The notes beneath the pieces were generated by a model. The model saw only the letters and a list, made by a program, of their open reading frames with translations, had not been told where the DNA came from and searched no databases. 64,000 bases of DNA. Source: Nonomuraea sp. PA05. Lineage in GTDB: Bacteria; Actinomycetota; Actinomycetes; Streptosporangiales; Streptosporangiaceae. A program made the position numbers and the translations under genes. Positions 7,635-15,500 of this stretch are shown in pieces (within the stretch, counting starts at the first letter, position 1; the number at the start of each line of letters is the position of its first letter). Where the stretch lies: positions 1-64,000 of the forward strand of contig NZ_VSEY01000020.1 in the NCBI RefSeq assembly GCF_008086045.1, given 5' to 3'.

Positions 7635-8555
7635 TCAGGCGGCCAGTCCCTGGGTCAGCCAGCGCAGCGGGTTGTCGTGGGTGATGAGGCGGATGACGTC
7701 CTCGGAGGTGCCCGCCTCGCGCAGCCGCGGCAGCAGCGTACGGAACAGGTGCCCGTAGCCTGGCCCGTCGTAGCGGCGCACCTGCGCCACCCGGCTCAGC
7801 CCCGTGCTGAGCAGCAGGCGCTCGGCGTGGCCGTCCTCGATGAGGCCGAGGGCGATCCTGGCGGCCTGCTCGGCGCCCAGGCCCAGCGCGCCCAGGCTGA
7901 CGTACGCGCCGGACTCGGCGATCTTCCTGGCCGCGCCCAGGTCGGTGCCCGCGTACCCGACGGCGATGCGCGAGCCCGGCAGGTTCTGGCCGAGGAGGAT
8001 CTCCAGCAGGGCCGGTCCGTTCTTGCCGTGGGTGGCCACGGGCAGGCGCGAGCGCAGGGAGGCGCGGGCGGCGGCGACCAGGCAGCGCTCTTCGCGCGCC
8101 GTGGGTTCCGCGCCCCAGGAGCCGACCTCGCCGATGACGCCGGGGAACACGCCCGTCCCGTCCACGCCGCTGACGATCTCCTCCATCAGGCGGGCGGTGA
8201 GCGCGTCCACGTCCTCGTCGCCGACGTTCGTGAACGGCTCGGCGAACAGGCCCGTCGAGGCGATCACCGGCACCCGGCTGCCCGCGGCGATGCGGGTCAG
8301 GGCGGCGGCGTCGCGGCCCATGCCCATGCAGGTCAGATCGACGACCAGGCCGAGCTGGTCGGACTGGCGCAGCTCGCGCAGCTCCGCGCTGACCGTCGTC
8401 TCCTCGTCGAGCCAGCGGTGCGGGTCGGAGTCGATGCCGACCGCCCAGCGCATGTCGGTACGCAGGTGCTCGTGGGGGAGAACGGTGCCGTCGATGGCGG
8501 CCACGCGTACAGGGCCGGTGACGGTACGGAGCAGAACCTCGGGCATAGCAGACAT
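7635..8555 (-). CDS. Phosphotriesterase-family protein lacking several metal ligands
   Basis: 306 residues with the TIM-barrel order of the phosphotriesterase (PTE)/lactonase family. The first HxH motif is intact (LPHEHLRTD), and a later His is present in ATHGK. The carboxylated Lys is replaced by Glu in VIGEVGSWG, the usual GH motif is VGYAGTD with Tyr in place of His, and the final Asp of LLSxD is missing (LLLSTGLSRV). Either the active site is rebuilt or the protein is not a hydrolase. ATG at 8555 chosen; a TTG at 8576 and ATG at 8546 are alternatives and none has a strong ribosome site. Confidence 0.8.
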   Translation of the reverse strand: MSAMPEVLLRTVTGPVRVAAIDGTVLPHEHLRTDMRWAVGIDSDPHRWLDEETTVSAELRELRQSDQLGLVVDLTCMGMGRDAAALTRIAAGSRVPVIASTGLFAEPFTNVGDEDVDALTARLMEEIVSGVDGTGVFPGVIGEVGSWGAEPTAREERCLVAAARASLRSRLPVATHGKNGPALLEILLGQNLPGSRIAVGYAGTDLGAARKIAESGAYVSLGALGLGAEQAARIALGLIEDGHAERLLLSTGLSRVAQVRRYDGPGYGHLFRTLLPRLREAGTSEDVIRLITHDNPLRWLTQGLAA

Positions 8556-8695
8556 TAACCGATGTTTGCCGGACAAAGGCCGCTCTGGCGGGAAATTTTA
8601 CCGAATATGGAGTTTGGTGATTTGCTAGTCGTCTGCAAGTGGTCACGCATGGGCGGGCCGTATCCTGGGTGGCACACCGACTGCCGGGGGGAAAT

Positions 8696-9151
8696 GTGCC
8701 GATTCAGAACTCCGACACCGGCGAAGCCGACATGATCAAGAACGAGGCCGCCGGACACTCCAGCATGCCTGGGCGCCGCTCGGGCTTCAGAGGCTGGCTG
8801 GACGGTGTCCGCTCCACCCGTACGGGCGCGCTCACCCTGAAGATCGTGGTCGGCGTGATCGGCGCCGTCATGGTCGCCGGTGGGTTGATCATGGTGCCGT
8901 TCCCCGGGCCGGGGTGGCTCGTGGTGTTCGCGGGCCTGGCGGTGCTGGCCACCGAGTTCCACTGGGCGCACAAGGTGCTGGAGTTCGGCAAGCAGACGCT
9001 GCATGCCTGGACGGAGTGGTATAAGCGGCAGGGCTGGACGGTGCGCATCATCGTGCTCATCGTCACCGTGGCCGCTGCGGCGGTGATCGTCTACTTCGGC
9101 CTGCTCACGCTGGGCATCGACGTCATCGAGATCGCTCAGCGCTTCATCTAG
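8696..9151 (+). CDS. TIGR02611-type PGPGW membrane protein
   Basis: 151-residue membrane protein with the diagnostic sequence VPFPGPGWLVVFAGLAVLA (PGPGW motif) between two hydrophobic helices (about residues 47-90) and a further helical pair at the C-terminus (VRIIVLIVTVAAAAVIVYFG). The GTG at 8696 is preceded by GGGGGGAAA at ideal spacing, so the longer reading frame upstream is not used. Function is unknown for the family, which is widespread in actinomycetes. Monocistronic in this arrangement. Confidence 0.85.
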   Translation: MPIQNSDTGEADMIKNEAAGHSSMPGRRSGFRGWLDGVRSTRTGALTLKIVVGVIGAVMVAGGLIMVPFPGPGWLVVFAGLAVLATEFHWAHKVLEFGKQTLHAWTEWYKRQGWTVRIIVLIVTVAAAAVIVYFGLLTLGIDVIEIAQRFI

Positions 9152-9270
9152 CCCCGCGCCGGCCTCCTGGCCGTACGCGGGCGCCCGAGCCGGAGCTCAG
9201 GCCCGCCCGCATCCAGACCCGGTCGTTATCGCCGCCCGGAATCCGCCGATCCGCTGTCTATTCTGCGGGC

Positions 9271-10206
9271 GTGATCGCTCACCTCGTCCTCGCCCTGTCC
9301 ATGACGCTCACCCCCACCGCCGCCGCTCCCGCGCGGGCGGACCTGACGCTCCCCGGCACAGGTGGCGTGAAATATCGCGAAAAGGCGGGCGATCCCGTAC
9401 GCCTGGCCGCCTACGGGCTCGGCACCAGGCGCACGTACCTGAGATCGGCCACCGGCAACGCCTTCACCTGGGAGAAGACGCTGTCCGAAGTGTCCGTCTC
9501 GCCGGGCAACCGCTGGACGGCAGGCGTGCCCACCGCCTACCGCTCCGGCTACGACACCCTCGTCGTCACCGACCGCACCACCGGCCGGGCCGCCGGCATC
9601 CGCACCGTCAAGAAGCCGATGACCGCCTCCTACGTGTCCTGGTCGCGCGACGCCAGGCGCGTCGCGCTCACGGTCGAGCGCAAGGTGAGCGGCAAGTGGC
9701 GGGTGCTCGGCTACACGGTCGTGGACGTGGTCTCCAAGACCGCCCGCACGGTGCGCATCTCCGGCCTGAGCGCGGAGGCGGGCTTCTGGTGGAGCCCCGA
9801 CGGCAACCTCGTCTCCCGGCACGGCGCCGGCCTGCGCGTCCACCGGGTCTCCGACGGCGCCGTCCTGCGCACGTACGCGAGCGCCGGGCTGCCCACGGGC
9901 CCCGAGGACGCGTTCTCGCCCTCGGGCAAGCGGCTGGTCACCTGGTGCCCGTCCCGCTTCAAGGAGCACGTCTGCCTGATCGACCCGGCCACCGGCCGGA
10001 TCGCGCAGCGGGTGGCGGCGCGGCCGGAGGCGGTGTTCGGCTGGTGGGACGACAGCCATCTCGTCGCCGTCATGGCGCACGGCGGCGCCTACCGCCTGTC
10101 GGTGCTCGACCTCAGCGGCAGGGTCACCCGTGTGCTGGCCGGCCTGCCCGCCCGGACGTGGGCCGCCGACCTGTGGCTCTCCTTCACCCGGACGGGAACT
10201 TCATAG
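9271..10206 (+). CDS. Secreted beta-propeller-like (TolB/WD40-type) protein
   Basis: 311 residues. A signal peptide is evident in the first 24 residues (MIAHLVLALSMTLTPTAAAP, cleavage likely after ARA). The rest contains repeated blades with patterns such as YVSWSRDARRVALTV, GFWWSPDGNLV and DAFSPSGKRLV, which is the S-x-D/S-G-x-x-L/V signature of TolB-like or WD40-like propellers. It is probably an exported or surface protein; the ligand is unknown. The GTG start has a plausible upstream GCGGGCG. It is convergent with the GroES-like gene, the stops being two bases apart. Confidence 0.75.
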   Translation: MIAHLVLALSMTLTPTAAAPARADLTLPGTGGVKYREKAGDPVRLAAYGLGTRRTYLRSATGNAFTWEKTLSEVSVSPGNRWTAGVPTAYRSGYDTLVVTDRTTGRAAGIRTVKKPMTASYVSWSRDARRVALTVERKVSGKWRVLGYTVVDVVSKTARTVRISGLSAEAGFWWSPDGNLVSRHGAGLRVHRVSDGAVLRTYASAGLPTGPEDAFSPSGKRLVTWCPSRFKEHVCLIDPATGRIAQRVAARPEAVFGWWDDSHLVAVMAHGGAYRLSVLDLSGRVTRVLAGLPARTWAADLWLSFTRTGTS

Positions 10207-10208
10207 GC

Positions 10209-10529
10209 TCAGAGGTACAGGCCGGTGCCGTGGTCGGTCTCCTGGGTGGCCACGGCGTGCAGGTCGCGCTCACGCATCACCAGGTACACCCTGGCGTGCA
10301 CCTCCACCTCGAACTGGTCCTCCGGGTTGAACAGCACCTTGTCGCCCACTTTGACCGAGCGCACGTTCGTGCCGACGCCGCAGACCTCGCCCCATGCCAG
10401 GCGGTTGGCCATCTTGACCGTCGCGGGGATGACGATCCCGGAGCCGCTGCGCCGCTCCTCGGCCTCCTGCTCCAACCTGATCATGACTCGGTCGTGCAGC
10501 ATCTGAATCTCGAACTTGGGCTCTACCAC
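10209..10529 (-). CDS. GroES-like co-chaperonin (solo, divergent)
   Basis: 106 residues in the GroES fold: MLHDRVMIRLEQEAEERRSG starts the barrel, SGIVIPATVK contains the post-mobile-loop IV(L/I)P motif, and WGEVCGVGTNVRSVKVGDKV matches the GEVxAVGxG...VKVGDxV core. No groEL lies nearby. The segment corresponding to the mobile loop is RRSGSG, so contact with GroEL may be kept, but the C-terminal half (FEVEVHARVYLVMRERDLHA) departs from classic GroES. Likely an accessory co-chaperonin of actinomycetes; the partner is not visible. Confidence 0.75.
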   Translation of the reverse strand: MVEPKFEIQMLHDRVMIRLEQEAEERRSGSGIVIPATVKMANRLAWGEVCGVGTNVRSVKVGDKVLFNPEDQFEVEVHARVYLVMRERDLHAVATQETDHGTGLYL

Positions 10530-10604
10530 AGGCTCAAGTTTACGAGCAGGCGGACGCGCGGGCCCCCATGACGCTCACACCCGGCCACCTACCGTGACGG
10601 GAAC

Positions 10605-10630
10605 GATCATGGGAGGATGACGCCATGATC
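10605..10630 (+). promoter_or_regulatory. Perfect hairpin enclosing SD and start codon of the DUF1349 gene
   Basis: GATCATGG (10605-10612) and CCATGATC (10623-10630) are perfect inverted repeats with a 10-base loop. The Shine-Dalgarno element GGAGG spans the stem-loop boundary and the ATG at 10625 sits in the 3' arm. In RNA this would hide the initiation site. A structural reading from sequence only. Confidence 0.5.
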
Positions 10631-11188
10631 ATGGCCTTCGGCGAGACCGGCTGGCAGTGGCTGAACGCCCCGCGGCAGTGGACCGTGGACGACGGCCTGA
10701 GCCTCTTCTGCGACCAGAGCACCGACCTGTGGCGCACCACCCACTACGGCTACGTCACTGACAACGCGCACCTGTTCGGCCGCACCGTCCCCGGCGACGC
10801 GCGCCTCACCGTCACCTTCTCCGGTGAGTACGCCGAGCAGTACGACCAGGCGGGCGCCGTGCTGCGGATCGACGAGCACAACTGGATCAAGGCCGGGGTG
10901 GAGTACGTCGACGGCGGCTTCCACCTGAGCACCGTCGTGACCAGGCAGTTCTCCGACTGGTCGGTGCTGCCGCTGGGCCGGCCCGCGAGCGCGGTGACGT
11001 TCGCCCTGGAGCGGGTGGGCGACGCGGTCACCGTGCGGTACGGCCTGGACGGCGCCGCGCCCGAGACCATGCTGCGCCTGGCCTACTTCCCGCCGGGCGC
11101 GCCCGCGCTGGCGGGCGCCATGGCCGCCGCTCCCGTCGGCAAGGGCTTCGCCGTCCGCTTCACGGACATCCGCGTCACGGCCCCCTGA
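10625..11188 (+). CDS. DUF1349 concanavalin-A-like protein
   Basis: 187 residues, DUF1349 (YesU/regulation-of-enolase-1-like) beta-sandwich. Diagnostic blocks are the early WQWLNAPRQW, the DFWRxTHYG-type block (TDLWRTTHYG), QAGAVLRIDEHNWIKAGVEY and STVVTRQFSDWSVLPL. No signal peptide; cytoplasmic. Family role is probably carbohydrate binding, but it is not established. Start is ATG at 10625 with GGAGG nine bases upstream; a second ATG two codons later is possible. See the hairpin over the start. Confidence 0.85.
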   Translation: MIMAFGETGWQWLNAPRQWTVDDGLSLFCDQSTDLWRTTHYGYVTDNAHLFGRTVPGDARLTVTFSGEYAEQYDQAGAVLRIDEHNWIKAGVEYVDGGFHLSTVVTRQFSDWSVLPLGRPASAVTFALERVGDAVTVRYGLDGAAPETMLRLAYFPPGAPALAGAMAAAPVGKGFAVRFTDIRVTAP

Positions 11189-11218
11189 GCCAGGCCGACA
11201 CGCGAAGAGCTGTTCCCG

Positions 11219-12169
11219 TCACGGCAGCTTGAGCTCGGCGAACACCGGCCGGTGGTCGGTGCCGTCGAGCCTCAGCACCTCGAAGCTCCGCACCGCCATC
11301 CGCGAGTCCGCCAGCACATGATCGATGGTCACCCCCGGCGACTGCGCCAGCGACCCGAACTGCGGCCACGTCGCCACGAACCCCTGCCCCATCACGTCCG
11401 CGGCGTCCCGATACCCGGAGTCCAGCAGGTCACGCACCGCGAGATGGTCGAGCGTGGCGTTGAAGTCGCCCGCCAGCACCCGCAACTCCTTCCCGCCGCC
11501 CCGGGGCAGCGCCTCCAGCCCGGCCCGCCAGCACGGCTGCCGCCCCGCCCGCTTGGGCGCGCACGGATGCACGGAGACGACCTCGATCCGCTGCCCGCCC
11601 GGATGCGACAGCCACGCCCTGGCCTGCCCGAAGGAGCCGATCTTGATGAAGCCGCCGTCCTTGAGCGGATGCCGCGCGTAGACGGCCGACCCGCCCACCC
11701 CCGTCAGCGGCTTGGTGACGGCGTGCGGCAGGGCCCGGCGCAGCCCGGCCTGCTCCAGCCGTTCCATGGCGTCGGGCGTGAACTCCTGCAACGCCAGCAC
11801 GTCCGGCTTGAGCCGTTCGACCAGGGCGATCAGCCCGGCCGTGTCGGCCCGGCCGACCAGCAGGTTGGCCGCGAGCACCCGCAGCCGCGGCCCCCCGGCG
11901 TCGGGGTTGCCGTCCGTGAGCGCGCGCGGCAGCACGGCGGGCACCAACGCCAGCACCGACACGAGCGCGACGGTGCCCGCCGCCCAGCGCCGCAGCACGC
12001 AGGCCAGCACCAGCCCGATCACGGCCGCGCACACCGCGTAAGGCGTGTACGCCACCGCCGGCACCCACGGCCAGTCCGGCTCGAACCCGCTCAGCCGCAC
12101 CACCGCCCACAGGGCGAAGGGCACCACCACGATCCAACTCGTCCAAGTACGCACGCCCTGTATCGCCAC
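11219..12169 (-). CDS. Membrane-anchored endonuclease/exonuclease/phosphatase family protein
   Basis: 316 residues. Three hydrophobic segments occupy the first 95 residues; the catalytic EEP domain follows. Motifs: LRVLAANLL (Asn), DVLALQEFT (catalytic Glu), VVSVHPCAP, LAGDFNAT (Asp-Asn) and IDHVLADSRM plus GTDHRPV (catalytic Asp-His). All metal and catalytic residues appear present. The domain probably faces the outside, as in YafD-like proteins; the substrate may be a phosphoester lipid or nucleic acid. GTG start at 12169, divergent from the M20 peptidase. Confidence 0.85.
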   Translation of the reverse strand: MAIQGVRTWTSWIVVVPFALWAVVRLSGFEPDWPWVPAVAYTPYAVCAAVIGLVLACVLRRWAAGTVALVSVLALVPAVLPRALTDGNPDAGGPRLRVLAANLLVGRADTAGLIALVERLKPDVLALQEFTPDAMERLEQAGLRRALPHAVTKPLTGVGGSAVYARHPLKDGGFIKIGSFGQARAWLSHPGGQRIEVVSVHPCAPKRAGRQPCWRAGLEALPRGGGKELRVLAGDFNATLDHLAVRDLLDSGYRDAADVMGQGFVATWPQFGSLAQSPGVTIDHVLADSRMAVRSFEVLRLDGTDHRPVFAELKLP

Positions 12170-12204
12170 AAACCCGGATGAGGGTTCATGAGAAGGTGTG
12201 CACC

Positions 12205-13461
12205 ATGCAAGAGGCAGAGATCAGGGTCCTCGACGCCATCGACGAGGCCGAAACCGTGAGCCTGCTGGCCGAGACCGTCAGGGTCCCCAGCGTCACCGGC
12301 ACCGACGCCGAGTCGGACCTCCAGCACCGCATGGCCCGCCTGCTCACCGAGGCGGGCATGGACGTGGACGTCTGGAAGCTCGACCTCGCCGACCTGACCT
12401 CCCGCCCCGGCTTCCCCGGCACCGAGGCCCCGCGAGCCGAGGGGTACGGGGTCGTCGCCGTCACCCCGGGCGGCGAGGGCCCGCCCGCGCTGGCGCTGCA
12501 GGGCCACGTGGACGTGGTGCCGACGGGCGACCTGGCCAAGTGGGCGGGCAGCGACCCGTTCGCCGCCCGGATCACCGGCGACGTGCTGCACGGGCGCGGC
12601 GCCTGCGACATGAAGGCCGGCCTCGTGGCGAACCTGGCCGTGGCCCGCGCGATCAAACGGTCGGGGATCAGGCTGGCCAGGCCGCTGGCCGTGCACTGCG
12701 TGATCAGCGAGGAGGACGGCGGGCTCGGCGCGTTCGCCACCCTGGCCAGGGGGCACACGGCCGAGGCCGCGGTGATCACCGAGCCCACCAGCGGCGCGGT
12801 CATCACCGCCAACGCGGGCGCGCTGACGTTCCGGCTGGAGATCGCGGGACGGGCCGCGCACGGCGCCACCCGGTACGAGGGCGTCAACGCGATCGAGGCG
12901 TTCTGGCCGGTGTTCCAGGCGATCAGGCGGCTGGAGGCCGAGCGCAACAGGGACGTGCCGGAGCTGTTCGCGGGCAACGCGATGCCGTACCCGATCGAGG
13001 TCGGCACCGTGCGGGCCGGCGACTGGGCCAGCACCGTGCCCGACCTGCTGGTGGCGGAGGGGCGCCTAGGAGTGCGGCTGGACGAGGACCCCGCGGCGGC
13101 GCGGGCGGCGTTCGAGGAGGCGGTGGCGCGGGTGGACGACCCGTGGCTGCGCGCCAACCCGCCGGTGGTGACGTGGCCGGGCGGGCAGTTCGCCAGCGGC
13201 CGGCTGCCGGCCGGGCACGAGCTGCTCGACCAGGTGGGCAGGGCCGTCGAGGACACGACGGGCGCGCGGCCCGCGCAGACGGCGGCGCCGTACGGGAGCG
13301 ACCTGCGGCTCTACGCGGCGGGCGGCATTCCGGCGCTGCACTACGGCCCGGGGGACGTGCGGTTCGCGCACGCCCCCAGGGAGCAGGTCGAGCTGCGGGA
13401 GCTGCGGGAGGTCACGCGGGCACTGGCACTGCTCGCTGTGCGCCGCTGCGCAGCACTCTGA
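12205..13461 (+). CDS. M20-family metallopeptidase/deacylase (ArgE/DapE type)
   Basis: 418 residues. Zinc ligands and catalytic residues are visible: LQGHVDVVPTGD (His about 102, Asp about 104), GRGACDMKAG (bridging Asp), ISEEDGG (catalytic Glu pair), ITEPTSG, and C-terminal FAHAPREQV (His). This is an amidohydrolase of the ArgE/DapE/ACY1 group, probably hydrolysing an N-acyl amino acid; the exact substrate is not assignable. ATG at 12205 with AAGG upstream is preferred over an earlier ATG at 12178. The last 50 bp overlap the convergent FAD oxidoreductase gene. Confidence 0.88.
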   Translation: MQEAEIRVLDAIDEAETVSLLAETVRVPSVTGTDAESDLQHRMARLLTEAGMDVDVWKLDLADLTSRPGFPGTEAPRAEGYGVVAVTPGGEGPPALALQGHVDVVPTGDLAKWAGSDPFAARITGDVLHGRGACDMKAGLVANLAVARAIKRSGIRLARPLAVHCVISEEDGGLGAFATLARGHTAEAAVITEPTSGAVITANAGALTFRLEIAGRAAHGATRYEGVNAIEAFWPVFQAIRRLEAERNRDVPELFAGNAMPYPIEVGTVRAGDWASTVPDLLVAEGRLGVRLDEDPAAARAAFEEAVARVDDPWLRANPPVVTWPGGQFASGRLPAGHELLDQVGRAVEDTTGARPAQTAAPYGSDLRLYAAGGIPALHYGPGDVRFAHAPREQVELRELREVTRALALLAVRRCAAL

Positions 13462-14704
13462 CCAGCGCGGCCGGGCTCATCAGCGCCGGTGGCGGGTCGT
13501 AGAGGTTCGTGACGCGCAGGAAGCGCCGCGTCAGCTCGGGGTCGTGCGCGGCGGCGGCGTGGAAGCGGTCCAGGTAGGCGCCGATCAGCCGCATCTTCTG
13601 CGTCGGGTTGCCGTGCGTGGCGGGCAGCCGCAGGTCGGCGCCGACGGTGATCTCCCAGGGGATGTCCACGACGGCGGCGATCCGCCGGAAGAACGCCTTC
13701 GCGCTCAGGTCGGTGTCGAGCAGTTCCCTGGCCTCCAGGGCGGAGACCGTCATGCCCTGGCCGTACAGGGGGTTGAAGGAGCAGACCGCGTCGCCGGTGA
13801 CGAGCAGGCCGTCGGGGAAGGAGCCGAGCTGCTCGTAGCGGCGCCTGACGGCGGTCGGCGTGTGGTAGGCGCGCGGCTCCCCGAGCGGCTCCGCCGTCAT
13901 GATCAGGTGGTGCAGGTCGGGCGCGGTGAGGGTCGCGGCGTAGGCGGCGAAACCGGCGGCGCCGGGCGGCGGGCCCTCGCCGTACCCGGCCAGGGTGACG
14001 ACCCAGCGCTCGTCCTCCAGCGCCAGCGCGACCCCTGCGCGCGGCACTTCGGGCGTGGGGCCGACGACGGCGAGCAGGTCGCCTGCGAGGTGGTCGTCGC
14101 GGCGGCGGAACTCGCGCGTGCCGTACCGCATGTCGATCGCCACCCGCTCCTCCCTGGGCGGCCGGCACCCCAGGTCGCCGAGCCACAACGGCGTGCGGGA
14201 GCCGCGGCCGGCGGCGTCCACGACGAGGTCGGCGGGGATGCGCTCGCCGTCGGCCAGCCGCACCCCGGTGACGCGGCCCTCGCGGGCCAGCAGCCCGGTG
14301 ACGGTCCGCTCGGCCAGCACCCGGACGCCGGGCAGGCCGCTCACCCTGCGTCGCACCTGCCCTTCCAGCAGCGGCCGGCTGACCATCAGCGCGCTGAGCC
14401 CGCTGGGGCCGCGGGCCAGCCGGTGGCCCGCGTGCACGTGACGGGCCCTGTCCTGCATGTCGCCCCTGATGGCGCCCTGCGCGACGAGCTCGGCCGTGAT
14501 GCCGGGCAGCAGCTCGTCCATGATCTCGCTGCCCCTGGCGAGCAGCCCGTGCGCGTGCCGGCTCTGACCCGTGCCCCTGCGGTGCGCGTCGACGGCCGGG
14601 AGCCTGTCGCGGTCGAGCACCGTGACTTGGGCGAAGCGTCGGTGCAGGGCCGCCGCGGACAGCAGGCCGGCGATGCTCGCCCCGATGACGACGGCGTGGT
14701 CCAT
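13412..14704 (-). CDS. FAD-dependent monooxygenase-like oxidoreductase
   Basis: 430 residues. N-terminal Rossmann fold VVIGASIAGLLSAAALHRRF (GxSxAG form of the dinucleotide motif), the second FAD motif LLVTGDAVCSFNPLYGQGM (GD...P...G), and VVDAAGRGSRTP in between place it in the UbiH/halogenase-like FAD family. The substrate is unknown. ATG at 14704 is divergent from a TetR regulator across a promoter that carries a TetR-type palindrome, so it is probably the TetR target. Its C-terminal codons lie opposite the end of the M20 gene. Confidence 0.85.
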   Translation of the reverse strand: MDHAVVIGASIAGLLSAAALHRRFAQVTVLDRDRLPAVDAHRRGTGQSRHAHGLLARGSEIMDELLPGITAELVAQGAIRGDMQDRARHVHAGHRLARGPSGLSALMVSRPLLEGQVRRRVSGLPGVRVLAERTVTGLLAREGRVTGVRLADGERIPADLVVDAAGRGSRTPLWLGDLGCRPPREERVAIDMRYGTREFRRRDDHLAGDLLAVVGPTPEVPRAGVALALEDERWVVTLAGYGEGPPPGAAGFAAYAATLTAPDLHHLIMTAEPLGEPRAYHTPTAVRRRYEQLGSFPDGLLVTGDAVCSFNPLYGQGMTVSALEARELLDTDLSAKAFFRRIAAVVDIPWEITVGADLRLPATHGNPTQKMRLIGAYLDRFHAAAAHDPELTRRFLRVTNLYDPPPALMSPAALVRVLRSGAQRAVPVPA

Positions 14705-14806
14705 ATGGTGTCTCCCCCTATGAAGCTGTTCTGAGCATTCGCCAGAGGGTCGCCCGCGGATGGATTTTCTTCCACGTCTTTTGGCGCGTTCCAGCCGCAG
14801 GGAATT

Positions 14807-14818
14807 GGACTAAAGTCC
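14807..14818. promoter_or_regulatory. Putative TetR operator in divergent promoter
   Basis: GGACT-AA-AGTCC, a perfect 5-bp inverted repeat with a 2-base spacer, lies between the FAD oxidoreductase start (14704) and the TetR start (14851). Placement argues for autoregulation and control of the oxidoreductase; assignment is inference. Confidence 0.45.
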
Positions 14819-14850
14819 GGATGGTGCGGGAAACGTCGCTGGAGCTGCTG

Positions 14851-15417
14851 ATGAGCCGGCCCGTCCAGGAGCGGGCGGACGCGGCACGCAACCGGGAGAA
14901 GGTGCTGGCCGCGGCGGCGCGGCTGTTCGCCGAGAAGGGGGTGGACGCGGTCTCGATGGACGCCGTGGCCGCCGAGGCGGGGGTCGGCAAGGGCACGCTG
15001 TTCCGGCGCTTCGGCGACAAGTCGGGGCTGGCGGTGGCGCTGCTCGACGCTCGCGAGCGCGACCTCCAGCAGCGCATCCTGTCGGGGCCGCCGCCGCTCG
15101 GGCCCGACGCGCCGGCCCGCGAGCGGCTGGTCGCGTTCGTACGGGCCTACCTCGACTTCCTCTTCGCCCACCTCGACCTGGTGCGCATGTCGGAGACGGC
15201 CAGCCCCGGGGCGCGTTACCGGATCGGGGCGTACTGGTTCTGGCACCGGCACGTGACCATCCTGCTGGCGCAGGCCAGGGGCGGCGACGCCGACGTCCTG
15301 GCGCACACGTTGCTCGCCTCGATGCAGGCGGAGCTGGCGGAGGTGCTCCAGGGCGAGTACGGCCGCGACCGCGCGATCGCCGCCGTCACCACCCTGGCCG
15401 AGGCACTGACGACCTGA
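14851..15417 (+). CDS. TetR-family transcriptional regulator
   Basis: 188 residues. The N-terminal helix-turn-helix is clear: VLAAAARLFAEKGVDAVSMD, then AAEAGVGKGTLFRRFGDK. The rest is a helical ligand-binding domain without recognisable family motif. The ATG at 14851 has GGAG six bases upstream and gives a normal start (MSRPVQERAD); an in-frame ATG at 14821 is less likely because it abuts the palindromic operator. Most likely represses the divergent FAD oxidoreductase; the ligand is unknown. Confidence 0.88.
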   Translation: MSRPVQERADAARNREKVLAAAARLFAEKGVDAVSMDAVAAEAGVGKGTLFRRFGDKSGLAVALLDARERDLQQRILSGPPPLGPDAPARERLVAFVRAYLDFLFAHLDLVRMSETASPGARYRIGAYWFWHRHVTILLAQARGGDADVLAHTLLASMQAELAEVLQGEYGRDRAIAAVTTLAEALTT

Positions 15418-15424
15418 GCCGTTT

Positions 15425-15458
15425 CACACCGGTCTCCGGACCGGGCCGCCGGCGTGTG
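15425..15458. terminator. Possible bidirectional hairpin between TetR and ABC operon
   Basis: Between two convergent stops, CACACCGG pairs with CCGGCGTGTG (one bulge), and an alternative inner stem CCGGTC/GACCGG is possible. There is no T tract, as is usual in GC-rich actinomycetes. Weak evidence. Confidence 0.35.
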
Positions 15459-15500
15459 CGCGCGTCTCCAGGAAGGACCCCCGCCGAGTACGGCGGAGGC

